From positions 7,415,501-7,479,500 of the forward strand of contig NW_027464588.1 in assembly GCF_043290135.1 (NCBI RefSeq): 64,000 nt of DNA, in the 5' to 3' direction. The stretch is from Rhipicephalus microplus (taxonomy: Eukaryota > Arthropoda > Arachnida > Ixodida > Ixodidae). Under the pieces are notes generated by a model that was given only the letters and a program-made list of their open reading frames with translations, was not told the origin of the DNA and ran no database searches. Both the position numbers and the translations under genes were made by a program. Each line of letters starts with the position of its first letter. Within the stretch, counting starts at the first letter, position 1. Shown here in pieces: positions 20,240 to 33,609 of the stretch.

Positions 20240-21036
20240 ATGGTAGAGCGTATATCAAATGACATTCAGGAGTTAGCAGGAGAGTGCGAGATAATTATAC
20301 TAGGTGATATGAATGCGCACATAGAAGATATAGATGGGTATACTAACCCAACAGGCAAATTGATCATGGCTATTTGTGAAAGGCATGATTTGTTCATTTT
20401 CAACAGTACCGGGAAGTGTGAAGGGCAAATAACGCGGGCAGTAGGAAGGCTGCAGTCGACGATAGATTACGTACTGATGTCACATAGGATGTATGATATG
20501 CTCAGAGGAATGTACATAGGTGAAGGTGCTCCAGAAGTCTGGGTAGTAATCTCAAACGTATCAAACTAAGTTCTAGAAGAGCAGTGAAAGCGGGAAGGAG
20601 ATAAGATGAGCAACTACAAGAAAATTGTTATTCAGAAAGGCAAATAGATGTAGCTACTAAACAAATTGAAAAAGTAATCACTGACGATAATAAATCAGTG
20701 TGGAAATACACGAATTTAATTAGACTGTTTGAGCTAGAGCTTGCAAAGACACGTGACAAGTCACCCCGGAAAAGAAGACACAAACCCAAAAGTTGGTGGG
20801 ATGAGGAAGTTAAGAGAGCCATAGCAAAACGTCAGGAAGCCTCTAGGGAACACAGACATGCTAAGCAGTGGGGTGAACCGATATATGATCTTCAAAGAAA
20901 ATGCAAATTTTTCGAAGCTTTCGAATGGATGCAACCCTTAGGATCAATGACGAGATTAGAAGAAAGGGAGCTCAGTGGCTGGCAGAAGTACATAAAAAAG
21001 GTAGAAAGGCAGCTGCGAAGTTTTGGAACTATATAA
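20240..21036 (+). pseudogene. LINE endonuclease end and linker
   Basis: 20240-20569 contains IIILGDMNAHIEDIDGYTNP (catalytic Asp and Asn) and GRLQSTIDYVLMSHRMYD, as in APE endonucleases. 20698-21036 is the linker, including PKSWWDEEVKRAIAKRQEA, a common stretch between endonuclease and RT in CR1-like elements. The intervening bases carry stops. Confidence 0.82.
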
Positions 21037-21329
21037 ACTTCCTAAGAAAAGAAACGAGCCTAGAGCAGAGGTTTCTAAATACAGCTCAGGATGCTAGGCT
21101 AGAAGGGGACCAAGCTATTGAATATATTAGAACAAGAGTGACAGAAAAATTTCAAACAAAGAAGTGCTTTAGGCACCACAATAGACAAGGATAAATCGAG
21201 TGGCGCAATGGCTCCATTTTCACAATGAGAGTGGGAAAGGACTGAGAAGAGGGTTCCTAGTCCAATTATGCTGATAAAGACATTAGGTCCGAAGTCTAAG
21301 CAGGCTTTGAGAGAGGCAGTGAGCGAAAA

Positions 21330-22519
21330 ATGGTGAAGTGGTGAAGTCCCCGATGCATGGAACCTTAGCAGGATGAGCATGGTCTATAAAGAAAAGGGGG
21401 ACAAAGCTGACATAAACAACTACCGTCCTATAACAGTGACATCAGTGGTCTACAAGCTGGCGATGCAGATTATAAAGGAAAGGCTGCAAGCATAGATAGA
21501 GGATGAGGGGTGTTGGGGGAACTGCAGATCGGGTTTCGGAAACACAGGAGGTTGGAAGACAATCTGTCCTCACTGACGCAGTGCATCGAAATAGCAGAAA
21601 AGGAACACAGGCTCCTGTGGCTAGCATTTTTGGACAACAAGATGCGCAATATAGCGTGTTTGAGGAGGAACTGTGGGGAATACTGGACACATTAGGGGTG
21701 GAAGATGTAGCCACTAATCTTATAAAGATTATCTATAAAGGTAACAAGGTAATTATAAAGTAGGAAAAACAGATATTCAAGCCTGCAGAGGTAAAACGGG
21801 GGCTCAGGCAGGGGTGTCCCCTGTCACCCTTGTTATTCATGATGTACCTACAAGGATTAGAGGCCAAATTAGAGAGAAGTGGACTGGGCTTTAACATCTC
21901 TTTCGTCAAACAAGGACAACTCATTGAACAAGCACTACTAGCATTGATGTACGAAGATGATATAGTGCTAATGGCCGACAACAAGAAAGATTTGCAGAGA
22001 TTGGTGGCCATCTGCGGTAATGAGATAGGTAGGTTAGATTTCTGATTCAGTAAGGAAAAATCAGCAGTCCTGATTTTCAATGACAATGAAGGTAGTGAGC
22101 TTAGAATACAGGAGGTGACGCTAGAGATAGCAGATAAATACAAATATCTGGGCGTATGGATAAGCAATGAGACCGAGTACCTGAGAAAACACGAAATATA
22201 CGTGACGACTAAAGGTAAGAGGAATGCAGATGTAATGAAAACCAGGGCACTGTGGAATTACAATTGGTTTGATGTTGTGAGAGGAATATGTAAAGGGGTT
22301 ATGGTTCCTTCTCGGACGTTCGGCAATGTGGTCTTGCGCATGACATCAAAAGTTCAAGTAAGATTAGAAATTAAACAACGTGAAATAGGTAGGCTTGCCT
22401 TAGGAGCTCACGAGAATACACCAAATCAGGAAGTACAAGGTGATATGGGACGGACATCATTTGAGGGCATGGAAGCTAACAACAAGATAAAATTTGAGAA
22501 GCAATTGAGAGAAATGTGA
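21330..22519 (+). pseudogene. LINE reverse transcriptase, decayed
   Basis: Recoverable pieces are GDKADINNYRPITVTSVVYK (about 21400-21460), a broken palm, then 21830-22045 with ALMYEDDIVLMADN. The catalytic box here is YEDD, whereas the sister copy keeps YADD. 22115-22519 holds the post-RT segment YKYLGVWISNETEYL and TRALWNYNWFDVVRGICKG. At least five frame changes were needed to follow it. Confidence 0.85.
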
Positions 22520-23165
22520 GAGGAGCGTTGGGCTAGGAGGGTATTCAGCTACTTGTACATGAAGAAGGTCGATACAAAATGGAGAAAGCGAACCAGAAAA
22601 TTGACTGGTAAATACTTAGACAACAGCAGGGGGCTAAACGATGAAAAATTATTGGTAAAGAAGAAGGTGAAGGAATCTGAGGCCGATATGTGGAGAATTG
22701 GCGTGATTAAGAAGTGATCAGTAGAGATCTATCGAACATTTAGGCAAGAAATGGCCAAGGAAAGAATCTATGATAATACTCGGGGTAGTTATCTATTGTT
22801 TGAGGCCAGGACGGGAGTATTGCGAACTAAAAAATATCGGGCCAAATACGAAGGGGTACATCGGTATGCAGTGCGTGTGGAGAGGAAGACGAAAGGGCCG
22901 AACACTAGATAATGTTCTGTGAAGGGCTTCATCCTTTAGTTCAGGATGATGGCACCGAGTTTTTCAAAGCACTGGGGTTTAGGGACAGGGAGGGCAAGAT
23001 ACACCTTAAGCGGGTAGAAATAACTATAAGGAGGTTATCCGATTGGTGGCTAAAGTCAAGACACGAGTGAAAATTAAACACATCACTGCAAAGTACGAAT
23101 CCTCAACCTCACTATGTGAAGGAATAAAGATAAATCTAGTTTTTCGTTCATTAAGTATTACGGCT

Positions 23166-23183
23166 TGGTGGCGCTTGCCACCA
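23166..23183 (+). other. LINE 3'-end hairpin
   Basis: TGGTGGC-GCTT-GCCACCA forms a perfect 7-bp stem with a 4-base loop just upstream of the tetranucleotide tail. The minus-strand sister copy has the equivalent hairpin at 44875-44890. 3' hairpins of this sort are recognised by the reverse transcriptase in CR1/L2-type LINEs (family knowledge). Confidence 0.7.
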
Positions 23184-23196
23184 CCTGATCTAAAGA

Positions 23197-23321
23197 GTAC
23201 AGTCATATCCATCCGTCCGTCCGTCCGTCTGTCCGTCCGTCCGTCCATCCGTCCGTCCGTCCGTCCGTCCGTCTGTCCGTCCGCCCATCCATCCATCCAT
23301 CCATCCATCCATCCATCCATT

Positions 23322-23352
<31 letters not shown>

Positions 23353-23450
23353 CCATCTATCCATCCATCCATCCATCCATCCATCCATCCATCGATCGAT
23401 CCATCCATCCATTCATCCATCCATCCATCCATCCATCTATCCATCCATCC
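23197..23450 (+). repeat. (CCGT/CCAT)n tetranucleotide array
   Basis: About 254 bases of TCCG then TCCA units, directly continuing the 3' end of the family A LINE. Confidence 0.95.
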
Positions 23451-25617
23451 AAACGTGTTCCATTTCTCGGACAGCATGGGCTCGATACCATCGTCAAAGC
23501 TGCCTGCGTAGACGGTTTAAGTGCTCTCTAAGAATTCGAACACAGCCATTATTCTGGATTTTTCGTTGTAGTTCTCCGGTTCTGGATGAGCACTTGGCCC
23601 GGGGTGGACGGTTTTACATGTGTGAGTTCAAAAGTAGCAGCACTCAAAATTGTTGGTTTCGTTGTTGAGACAGTCGTTTAAACATATAATATTTCCTTCC
23701 CTTTCATGATCAGCTTCTGCCATGCTCGAAAATTATGTATGCTACCTGAGCATTGCAGTTAAGATCCCTGCTTTCCCTTTCGCTCATGTTTGTCCATGTT
23801 TGCATGTATATTTCATATTTTACGAGGAATTGTGTCGTGCCTACGTGTAACGATATTCACAAGGCTCAGGTAGCGAGATATGTATACTAAGAATGTAACT
23901 GCAAAGGCTGAAATCACTGGGGTCATCTGATAAAGGGACGTTCGTACCACTGATCGTAAGATACATTGCTCACGTGATGATTTTTTGCATCATGTGTAAG
24001 CCCAAATTTAACTTGTTTAGCCGTTACAGAACGCACAGCGCAGTGCTTGTATCAAATTCAATGTTATTCGAAGCTGGATCGCCCTTAAATTGAGAGGTGC
24101 TGCACGCCGAAATAACTGAAACATCTTTTGCAATGTACCCGCAGTTCGTTTGAGGAGCTTGCAAATTTTCTGAAGCGAGTTTCGATTGACGAAAAAAGCT
24201 TGCCAGGTCCTCAACGTTCAAAAACCGTGCATGAACATCGACAAAAGATGGCTTAAGCATTTTCGGTTGCGGACGGCTCTCTTCACAGAACCTATTTAGA
24301 ATCAGCGCAGCGGTGAGGGTGCTGGTGGTGGCGTTTTTCGCAGCGCCACCTGGACAGAGCCTGACGTCCATGGCCGCCGTAGAGCGAGCTCGGACCAACT
24401 ATAGAGGGATCATAGAGCTCTAATGTTGGACCATAAAGTAATCTCGGGCAGACCAAGCGAGCTTTGTTGGCCCGAGAAGCTAGCCTCATCCTGTATAGAA
24501 CACCAGTCTTTTTCATCAACACACCCGTGTCACTATATCTGTCATGAATTACGCGGAGCTGAACTAGTTGTTTAGTGAATTATTATTTAAACACAAGGCC
24601 AGTTTTTGACTGGTGTTCATTTCGAATAACAAAAACAATCAGAAAGTTTATCGAATTAGAAAGTTATAAAATACGTATGCGACAAATTCATGACCGAGTG
24701 GCCTACTCACCGGCATAAGAAAAGTGACCTTTGCCTAAGCAATCAGGTTGACACATTTACCTTCCAACCAAACTAAGATGCGCTATATATTCAAAGCTGC
24801 CGCAGAGAACGCTTATTAATGCTATGTTAGTGTTAAAAAAGTGCGTTCCATTTAGAAGCGAGTCAGTTGTACTGAAGCGGTCAGGATACTTCGACAATAA
24901 GGTGCTATGCACTTGACGTACGAGAAGACATCAGAAACACATTCAATAATTCTTGCCTTAATAGCACATTCATCTGCCCTAACGATGATCGACGATAATT
25001 TAGACATTGTGTAAACGAGTGATTATTTTACAACAGGTGCTGGTGAAGTAATCCATCTCATAAATCACTTAGTGTCAGAAAACGCAATACAATAATGCCA
25101 ATATATTATTTCGTTGTCTTTGTGACATTTAATATCGTGTTAAAAATACTATCCTCAAGAAGAGAATATTTCCGAATGGCGGGAAAAATTAACCTCAGTA
25201 TTATAAATATTTTTTTCCACTGCATACATCTTGAAGCGGTGCCTACTAGCTTTACTTTAACGTTTCAACGCATTGAAAAGCGTTTAGTAAGCACAATGTT
25301 TTTTCTTTGATTTTCTAGCTCAAAAGAATGGTTTCCCACTTGCAATGATGCACTTTCTTTCACTGATGGCCGAAATGAAATAAAACTTCGAAAGATTCCG
25401 CTTTCTGCGTTAGCTCACGGGCAGCAATCAAGAGAAAGCATTTTTTTCTTAATCAAGTCATTATGATCACAAAAAACCTACAGCAGGTATCCCTACATCT
25501 AGGAAAGAGCATTTAAGATCCCAAAGACAAAATAATCTATGCACTCAATCGCCTTTATGTAATTCTAAATTCGAGTGATTTCTTTGCGTACGGCAATACG
25601 GCAAGCATCCTTGGCTT
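23451..25617. other. Anonymous sequence with one unrecognised minus-strand frame
   Basis: Mostly AT-rich. A minus-strand open frame at 24024-24306 (for example PQPKMLKPSFVDVHARFLNV, ending STALCVL-stop) has plausible amino-acid composition but matches nothing I know. It could be a chance frame, an exon, or a repeat relic. No splice or start signal decides it. Confidence 0.4.
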
Positions 25618-25619
25618 CC

Positions 25620-25673
<54 letters not shown>
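25618..25673 (+). repeat. (CTAT)n microsatellite
   Basis: About 56 bases of CTAT with one TTTA variant. Confidence 0.95.
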
Positions 25674-27290
25674 CCGCCTACATTTGGGTGCTGCGGTGAG
25701 CGCCCCGTTACCTTGGGTTAAGCCAAAAGTTGCATGTGGGGGTAGGAGGGTTTCACAAATACGACTCGCTAGTCATGAACAATATTAGGCTACTATGTTA
25801 TCGCGAAGCTGTCAAACACTTCTCGCTGGACAATGACACACACCCGTGGGCGTGTACGTGCCACAGGTGATTGACACTTTATATCTACCTAGGAGCGGGG
25901 AGAACACACATGAGTAGATTTAACGGGTGAGCTTCAAGGAAAAGCTGGCATTGGCTTCGTTGGAGCGGGTAATGTAAAGAAATGATGTCAGGCTCCCAGA
26001 AGTTTTGCAGCCCCAGTATTTTGCTTGTCAAAATGAATTCTACTCCAGAGCCACGCCAGGTCTCGCAAATGCTATCCAGATAGATTGTAATCTTCGAGAA
26101 GCGTGAATTGGGAATGCAGGGATGGCTACCTATTTTTCTTACCAATACATATGTACTCCAACGATACAGCCCTCACATGGCGTTAAGTTCAGCTGTAGTT
26201 AAACGCAATGCACCAGAAAGTGATTGAGAGTTTAAATGAACCAAAATGTGGCGCGAACAGACAATAGGTTTACTTCGAGAGCGTCAAGAAAATTCAGTGC
26301 ACCTTCACGACGTGAATGGCAACTCATGGGTGAAGGAATAGGTCTCAAAATTCATGATGTCTATGTTGAAGACCCCGACTAGTAAAAAGGACCAAAAGAT
26401 AGACGGACCGATGGACAGGCAGACTTAGGCACGGGTGCACGGACGGTAGGACACTCGAATGAAGAGACCAACAGAGGGGCCGATGGACAGATGGATGGAC
26501 GGACGAAGAGAGTGGGTGGTCATCTGTTGCGCTGTCATATGGATAATTACACACAAAGTCGTGTGCTTACACATATGTTCTCGTTTCGTGTGTGTGTGTG
26601 TGTGTGTGTATGTGTGAACAATAAATGATAAATATTGATTAATGAACGAATAAAGAAACAACTGTACTTTCACTGATGGTGCTGACATTTCACAGTGATT
26701 GGTCCAAATTAAGGAGGTGTCAACAGCCGCCTGGACGTGTATTCAAGACCCATTGGCACAGGAACGACGCAGATGCGTGGCAGATGTACACTCGTTGGCG
26801 ATGTGTGCGCACGTAACCAACATCGGGTGCTTAGGAAACGCTTCAACCTACCACAGTTCATGGTGGCGGTACATGTCGAGCGTGTATAGCTAACGCTCTT
26901 CCATAAGCATCCTTCTCATAACGCCGATTTTTAATTAAGTGGGATCTGCCAAACTTTCGAATGACGAACGAAGAGCAGGACTCTTGTCCCCCTTGTGCTT
27001 TTTGAGTTCTTGCCCATGCTTATACCTTGCATTATGCATGAAAAAGAAATGTAAACTAAATGAAGACGACAATTTTCTTTTCTTAAAATATCGACGGACA
27101 GCTCTTCTGTTGTAGTTTAATATATTTGCTGGAGTCAATTTTTAAACACTTAGGGTACTCTATCTTTTGAGCAGTTGTACGTTACGTGGTGGCATACGTG
27201 ACAGCAGTGTTGCAAAACAAAGTTGAGATTACGAGTATGCAACAAAGTCGCTCTGTAAAAGTTGTGTGAGTTAACCCATATTGAGTACCG
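25674..27290. other. Anonymous sequence with decayed simple repeats
   Basis: A degenerate GACG/GATG-rich stretch (26400-26510) looks like a decayed tetranucleotide array in the reverse sense. A (GT)n of about 22 bases lies at 26588-26609. No gene is seen. Confidence 0.5.
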
Positions 27291-27299
27291 TTTCATGAA

Positions 27300-27478
27300 A
27301 AGTAAACTACATGAAAAAAAAACAAGTACAGAGAGACAGAAAAAAAGGACGCCAGGGAAGGATAGGAAGGTGAGGACAAACAGATCATTCCGGGAGGAAA
27401 AAATTCTTTGCTGATGCGAGGTTCGAACCCGCGCATGCACCATACGTAGGTGAGCATTTCAATCATTTGTCTACCCAG
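27300..27478 (-). mobile_element. tRNA-derived SINE
   Basis: On the minus strand, GCCTGGGTAGACAAATGATT resembles an A-box region and GCGGGTTCGAACCTCGC is a clear B-box. A short body and a T-rich tail follow toward 27300. Degenerate, but the promoter pair is spaced as in a tRNA. Confidence 0.55.
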
Positions 27479-27490
27479 GCTTCTTGTTTT

Positions 27491-28830
27491 TTATTTCATC
27501 GTTTTTAATTGAATATCAGGCACGATGGTAGAGCAGAAGTTATCCTTGTATACACGGGGAGATCGGGCTACCTCCATGCACGTTTGCATAGGAAGTGTGC
27601 GGCGCGTATACATACACACAGTGGCGCTTTGTTGCCTGCGGACAGAAACGATTTTCGGCGAGTATAGTGTGTGGATCGCAGTTGATTGGTAGTATCTACG
27701 CTCCTCTCTACTGAATAGGTACACGAAGCCTATGCAAGGTTACCATTGCCAGCAAGCAAAGCGCATTCTGCCTTTCAAAAGGATGTTTGCACTGGGTGAC
27801 TGTCGGTGCTTTTTTGCACTAAATCACGCTGTGGCTGTGTTGTTCATTTGTGATTAGTTTGCGCTCCGCCTGCTACACTCTGCTGTATTAGGATGGAACT
27901 ACTTACTTACCTCTTGCTCATCTGCATACAACGAAAAAGAAAGAAAGATAGTAGAAAGCACGCATATCCGTGCGATGTGTTCAGTACCATTAGTGGCACT
28001 TATACGCAAATGATAATTTTTCCTCATTTTGTACACCATCATATGTGATACAGCCAATTAGTATGTACAGGAAAGATTAGTGGCTGACAGTGTTTTGCGC
28101 CCCACTACTTTTACCACGTATACACACGTGTTCATGCACCAGTCGATATAAAAACTTCATAAGTATTTAGTAGAAAGCTTTCATCGATGCATAATACCTA
28201 TATGATAGTGCTACATCAAAAGTTTTCTTATTTTACGGGACAAGTTCTTTTTTTTCAAACAAAATATCACCACTGCCTTTCGTCGGCCGATAACATTGCC
28301 ACAAAAACGCTCAAGACAATGTAAAAAAACATGAGTTTTTCAGCTCTTTGCAATAATAAATGAAAGTAATGCCGTTTGAAATAAACTTGAATGTATGGGC
28401 TTTTTAAGGTGTTCGTAAGTGTAAGCACACGGTTGCTTATGGTAACTTCTTTTCAAGAACAGTCAAACTACAGAAGGTTCCCAGTTTTTGTGATTGTAAT
28501 ATTCATGTGTAGGGACACCATAGACATAAAGGCTCAACTAAGGCCCCTCGCACAATTGATAGACTACAGTGCTGTAGTTGTGCACCTGCAAAGAGCATGC
28601 AGAAGTGTAGCCTGGAGCCTCGTTTTTTTTCAGAAGGAAGGCCCTAAAACACTGAATGCACACGCCATTTATTAGTACAAATGTTTGAGAGGATGTCAGG
28701 AGCATTTTTAATTGTGCTTAAAGTGAAAAGTGACACCTATTCTGAATAACTTCAGTAAATGGACGGCATGACGACAATCAACAGCACTGTGGAAAGTTGC
28801 ACTCACTGATCTAATTACAATGCATTAGCA
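27491..28830. other. No gene seen
   Basis: AT-rich; open frames such as 28391-28675 show no motif. Confidence 0.45.
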
Positions 28831-28945
28831 AGAACCCCGGGTGGTCGAAATTTCCGGAGCCCTCCACTACGGCGTCTCTCATAATCATATGGTGGTTTTG
28901 TGACGTTCGAGCCTACATATCAATCATCGATCATTGTATTAGCAG
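28831..28945 (+). mobile_element. SINE, family S, 5'-truncated copy
   Basis: AAGAACCCCGGGTGGTCGAA, then CCTCCACTACGGCGTCTCTC, then ATAATCATATGGTGGTTTTG match the SINE at 48008-48203 in opposite orientation. The tail is a decayed ATCAATCATC. Confidence 0.8.
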
Positions 28946-31900
28946 CCGAGGCAGGCCATATTCTTTCGTACGTCCTTTAAGCCATACAATCAAGCAGCTA
29001 CACTCGCACTAACATGACCGGACAAATCACCCTTTGAGAATGCATAACGTACGCACACACAGAGAAACACGACATGGCTAGCAGATGACGCACGGAGCAA
29101 TTTAAACTTGTTGTTGTTGTTGTTTTCCTTTGCACATGAATCGTACCCAAATGGAGGATATTAGCCAATTATAAGGTGAATTCGCCCAATACTTTCCGCA
29201 TTGCTTTATTACTGGAAACGCTAGTTATTTAATTATGATTTCTAGTGCCAAATGGGAATTTGAAAAATATGTAGTGAGCCCCCTATTTCGCAATAAAATT
29301 GTTTAGTCGCAGTGGTGTATTCCTGAATGGCGAATAAAACATCCCCATGGCTGCACCCTATTGTAGAGGCTCCAAAATAAAAAAAGAGCAGGTTCTGATA
29401 ATTTCAAGCCCAGTTCTTGAAGATGTGGTCTTAGTGCACTTTTTCTGAATAAATGAAAACGGTGATAACTGCGCGCTTCAGACAGTTGCCGCCAAGTGGT
29501 GACTCCCCTCGATCTCACGGTCAATAGTAGAGCACGGCGAACGGGTAGGAATGAAAAGTGACAATAAGGATGAGAGGAGAAGGCAAGGACGGGTACAGAT
29601 GAAAAAAAAATAGAGAGTTAGAGTGCGAAAACAAGTAGAAGCGCAAATAATTTCAAATAATAAAAAGCTATGAAGACAAAGATAGAAGTCGAGAGGCTGG
29701 CGGTCAAAAAAAAAGAAAAAAAGGTGAGGAAAAGTGAGGAAGAAAGAAAAAAACAAATAGAAGAAACAGCTCAAAAGTTAGAAGACGAGTGACTGAGAAG
29801 CAAAAAGAGAGCAAAATAAATGATTGAAAGAGAGCCAAAAAAGCGAAAACAGAGAAGGATTGATGAGTGAAAAAAATACAGAGACAAAGGAAAAAATGCA
29901 GTGAGAAAAGTTTTTTTTGCAATTTTATCTCTGAAGTATTTTTTCTCATTGTTTTTAGTTTTATTTTGGTATCTTGCCACCCGGTTCTTGGCCCATTCCC
30001 CTTTGTCTGTGATTGCCATTCATCTCAGATCAATATCATCATCATCAAACCTTACAAGTACACAAACACACAAAAGAGAGCCAAAGAAAAGAGAGAAATC
30101 ACAATCACATTTTGTAGAGCAATGTAAGTATGGTTTGCCGTGTGGCGCACAAAAGCTGTAACATTCATGAATCCACACCTCGTCTCTCGATCGTCTAGTT
30201 CAACTTAATCTTGTCCGAACGGAACGTTTCCTGCGACTTGTACACAGGGTGATGAAATAACAACGGTGGGTAAATTATGTGGTGTCAAGCTGAATAAACA
30301 GACATATTGAATTTACTGCTCCAATCTATGACAAGTTCACCACCTCTGCTGTTAAGCAATGCTGCGCCACTCTGTCTAAGATGAGCAATTTTTTTTCGGC
30401 AGAAGAAGAGCACGTGCTGTGATGGATGCACTAAAACGTGAAGCAGAAATCACGATAAAGACACGCGTTACACGAGGAAGCAGACGCAGAAGAAAAAGTC
30501 TGCGTCCGTGCCAGCACCTGTGTTCCGTTCCCGCAGCGTCACAAGGAGCGTTCTAGTCTAGAAGAGGCTCAGCCATTGCTTTAAAAAGGTGATTATCTTT
30601 TGCCTTACTGACACTCAAGTCCTGGGCATTAGGGGCTGAGCAATGGTCATTTTTTGCCGAATCAGAGACACCGTATTATCCTCCCTGCAAGTCTCTCGAA
30701 GCAGTCACTTTTTATGCTTTGTTCATACCATAAGGCAGTCTAAAGAGTCGAGGAAATAGGATATGTAACGTTTACAATTTCACAAGTAATGAAATATCAC
30801 TCTAAATCTCATTTAACTTTGATCCCACTTATGAACCATGCTAGAGGACAGCACTTCCCGGTCAGTATTTTCAAACGCACGACTACGCTGACACATGCTG
30901 TACTCTCCGCTTGGTAGTGGTACCATGGACAAGTAAACTCAACCGAGTAAATCCAACCGAGGTAACGGTCAGGCCTTGCGTGCTTACGTTGTCCGCTTTC
31001 GCGATTCAAAACTTGGTACAAATGGTAATAAGCTCACACATTGGAACTCTTCCCAGGAAATGCACTGTTCGCCACAACTGCAAATGCCGTTATCAAAATC
31101 TTACTCTACACAGCAAATTCACGTGGCTTTAGATAGACTGCTGGTAGTAATCTTTTACAATATATCCACGTGGCATTCGGGAACCACTACCGGTAAACAG
31201 ATGTTTCTCGCTTGCTCATAACTAGCTTAGGAAAAGTAAGCGCGAACCTACGATGTTCAGCGGACAAAGGATGGTCTTGTTCAGTCCTACAATTTTGTTG
31301 TTCACTTGTGCTACGGGACGTAACGCTTCTACATTACGTAAATGAAAGCCAATGCCCCCCTCTTTGTCGAAATTCGACAATTGTGAATCGGACTTTTTTT
31401 GAAATGTCGCTAAACATTACTTTAGGAGCTTTTACTTCTGGAAAAGCCCTGCCAAAACGCCAGAGGGCAGCACAGCTAATGAAGAAGGTGGATTGTGTGA
31501 CTGATATTCGACAATAATAACTGGCACATACGGCCTTGTATGTAAATTATAATTTATTGATTCCCAAGAAGTATGTGTGTGTGTCGTATGTATATGTATG
31601 TGTTAAGTGTGTGTGTGTGTTTTAGTGTGTGCGCATGTGTGGGTATGTGTGGCCCTGGGTACGCGCGTGCGTGCGTGAGGGTAGAAGAAAACGAATGTCG
31701 CTCGTGAACTTTCTGTCCATCCTCCTTTCAATGATTTAGAATGTGGCACTTACTATTGTACTAATGTCTCAGTTACAGTATTTTGCTATAAAACTGCGCT
31801 CTCCATAAACTGACACGCTTACGCCAGTAAGTCTTTATTTGATCAAACTTTCCAGGATCACGAGAAGTAGGTAAAAGGGGGGTAAGCTAATCTTCAGCAA

Positions 31901-33609
31901 TTACGCTCAATTTAATATATTTTCTTTGTACCAACAACATAAAAATACTGTTCACCATTACATTGACAAATCACGTAGGTGTAAGAGCAAATTTTTATCT
32001 CAATGAAGTGGAATAAGACAGCATCATTGTTATCGCGCGTTCCTTGAGAGAGATTTTCATATCTCCCTCTCTTCCCGTATACACGGCGTTTGAGGATCAC
32101 AATGAACTGCTCACTCATGAAAAAAATCTACATCTCAAACATCGCTTTTTGCAATCTTTACACCCTACGAAACATTCCGCTATCGAAGAACCACGCTCTT
32201 TTATTGTGGATGCAGTTCCTGACCACCGGAAATCGTGGACGAGTGAACGCATCCTACGCTATATCTTCGTGAATTATCACCACTGTGTGTTTTCGAAAGT
32301 GTGCGTCTTAGAATACTGCATGAAGTTACACATTTAGTATAACATTTCAGTCCCAACTGCGGGGAGCAGATGATGACCTCTTTTTTGACAGCGCTCATAA
32401 GAAAGGAAAACCTCGTGGCACGTTTTGATAACAGCAGGAAAACAGCATGAACTGAAAGAAAATGACAGGCCACTCCTTCAAGGAAGAACACAAAATCAAG
32501 CATGTGCACTGAAACTTTTCACATGGTGTTACCACGACAGATAAACAAAAGCGAATTTCCATAGCCTTTCCCTTTCTATTCGTGTTGTTTTCGATCTCAT
32601 ACATAATACTGTTTTTTATCAAGCCGCTTAGCCCACCATCATATTGCACCTTGAGGCCTCCTTGTTTCTATCACGCGGTTGAAAACAGATACATTGCCTG
32701 AGACGCTCACTACTGCTGACATTGACACTTGAGCGAAAGTTCAATAAAGTGGTGGCGGTACGTCGGTGTTTAGGCTAGACAGCGTTTGACCATCCTATAA
32801 CTGAAAGGAAATGCAGCGCGAGCAACGCAAACTAAAAATAAGACACGAGATGGCAAACCAGATGGCATAGTTAGCGCTGGTATCTCATCTCGTGTGTTAC
32901 TTTGCGCCTGCATTTCAAATCGTTTCTGATGTACAACCGCAAGACCCAATGAACGTTTTTCATAATTCGCAAGTGCGCTTCCTCTGAACTGCTTTTCTTT
33001 TCAATAAGTAATGGTGGTGCCTGTCGTGCTTCATGCGGAGACGTGGTCCTAGGTCCTAGTCATGGGCATGCGTAGCGCTCGTAGTCAGGGAGGCGGAGGT
33101 CCATTGCTGCGCCCACAACCCTCTCTATTAGGTCAATATTGGGGGCCTATTTTACGATCTCCCTCTTGTGTGGCTAGCAGGGTGCCCCGCTTCCGAGTCA
33201 ATGTAAGGAGCAGATCTTGCGCCCCCTCTTAGGTGACTAGGGGGCGCCGCCGTCCCTTCTGCCCCCTTCGTGCGCACGCCTGAGTCCTAGTTGAACGTGC
33301 TCGGTCTTGTTTATTATGAGTGCTTAATTTTGTGAGGCGACTCAACATTTTTCTCATTATTGCGTACGCGAGACCCGCTTAAAGAAGCTATTTGGACAGA
33401 ATGACAAGCCACCAATATTCGCTCAAGTCACATAGCAGGAAAGCAAACTTTACAATTTTGAAAAGGGTCTATATGAGGCACAATTCGGAATGTCTTAATA
33501 TATTTATCATAGCGCCTACACGCTCCTACCCGCAAGCAGCTAAACCAAGTCTTACGCTATTTAGAAGCTAGTCACATGATGTCTCCACAAAGCGGCAGTA
33601 TTGAGTAAA
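28946..33609. other. Region upstream of the SLC41 gene; no gene seen
   Basis: Contains the second copy of the 18774 repeat right end (29105-29200), an A-rich purine stretch (29700-29780) and GT-rich simple repeats (31573-31690). Frames at 30800-32650 carry no motif. The promoter of the SLC41 gene presumably lies near the right end, but no TATA box or initiator stands out. Confidence 0.45.

Larger units (their letters stand above)
20225..23196 (+). mobile_element. 5'-truncated CR1-like LINE, family A
   Basis: Carries the endonuclease C-terminus, reverse transcriptase, a C-terminal zinc motif and a 3' hairpin, followed by a tetranucleotide tail. The same family occurs near full length on the minus strand at 44755-49690. 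ORF1 is missing here. Numerous frameshifts and stops show long inactivity. The CR1-like assignment rests on the ORF1 of the sister copy and on layout. Confidence 0.85.

Noticed and set aside
23197..23450. CRISPR-like array
   Set aside because: The repeat is a plain 4-base microsatellite with no spacers, and the genome is eukaryotic.
23024..23531. Long open frames of Pro-Ser-Ile-His or Met-Asp-Gly-Trp repeats on both strands
   Set aside because: They are translations of the CCAT/CCGT tetranucleotide array and would be open in any frame; not genes.
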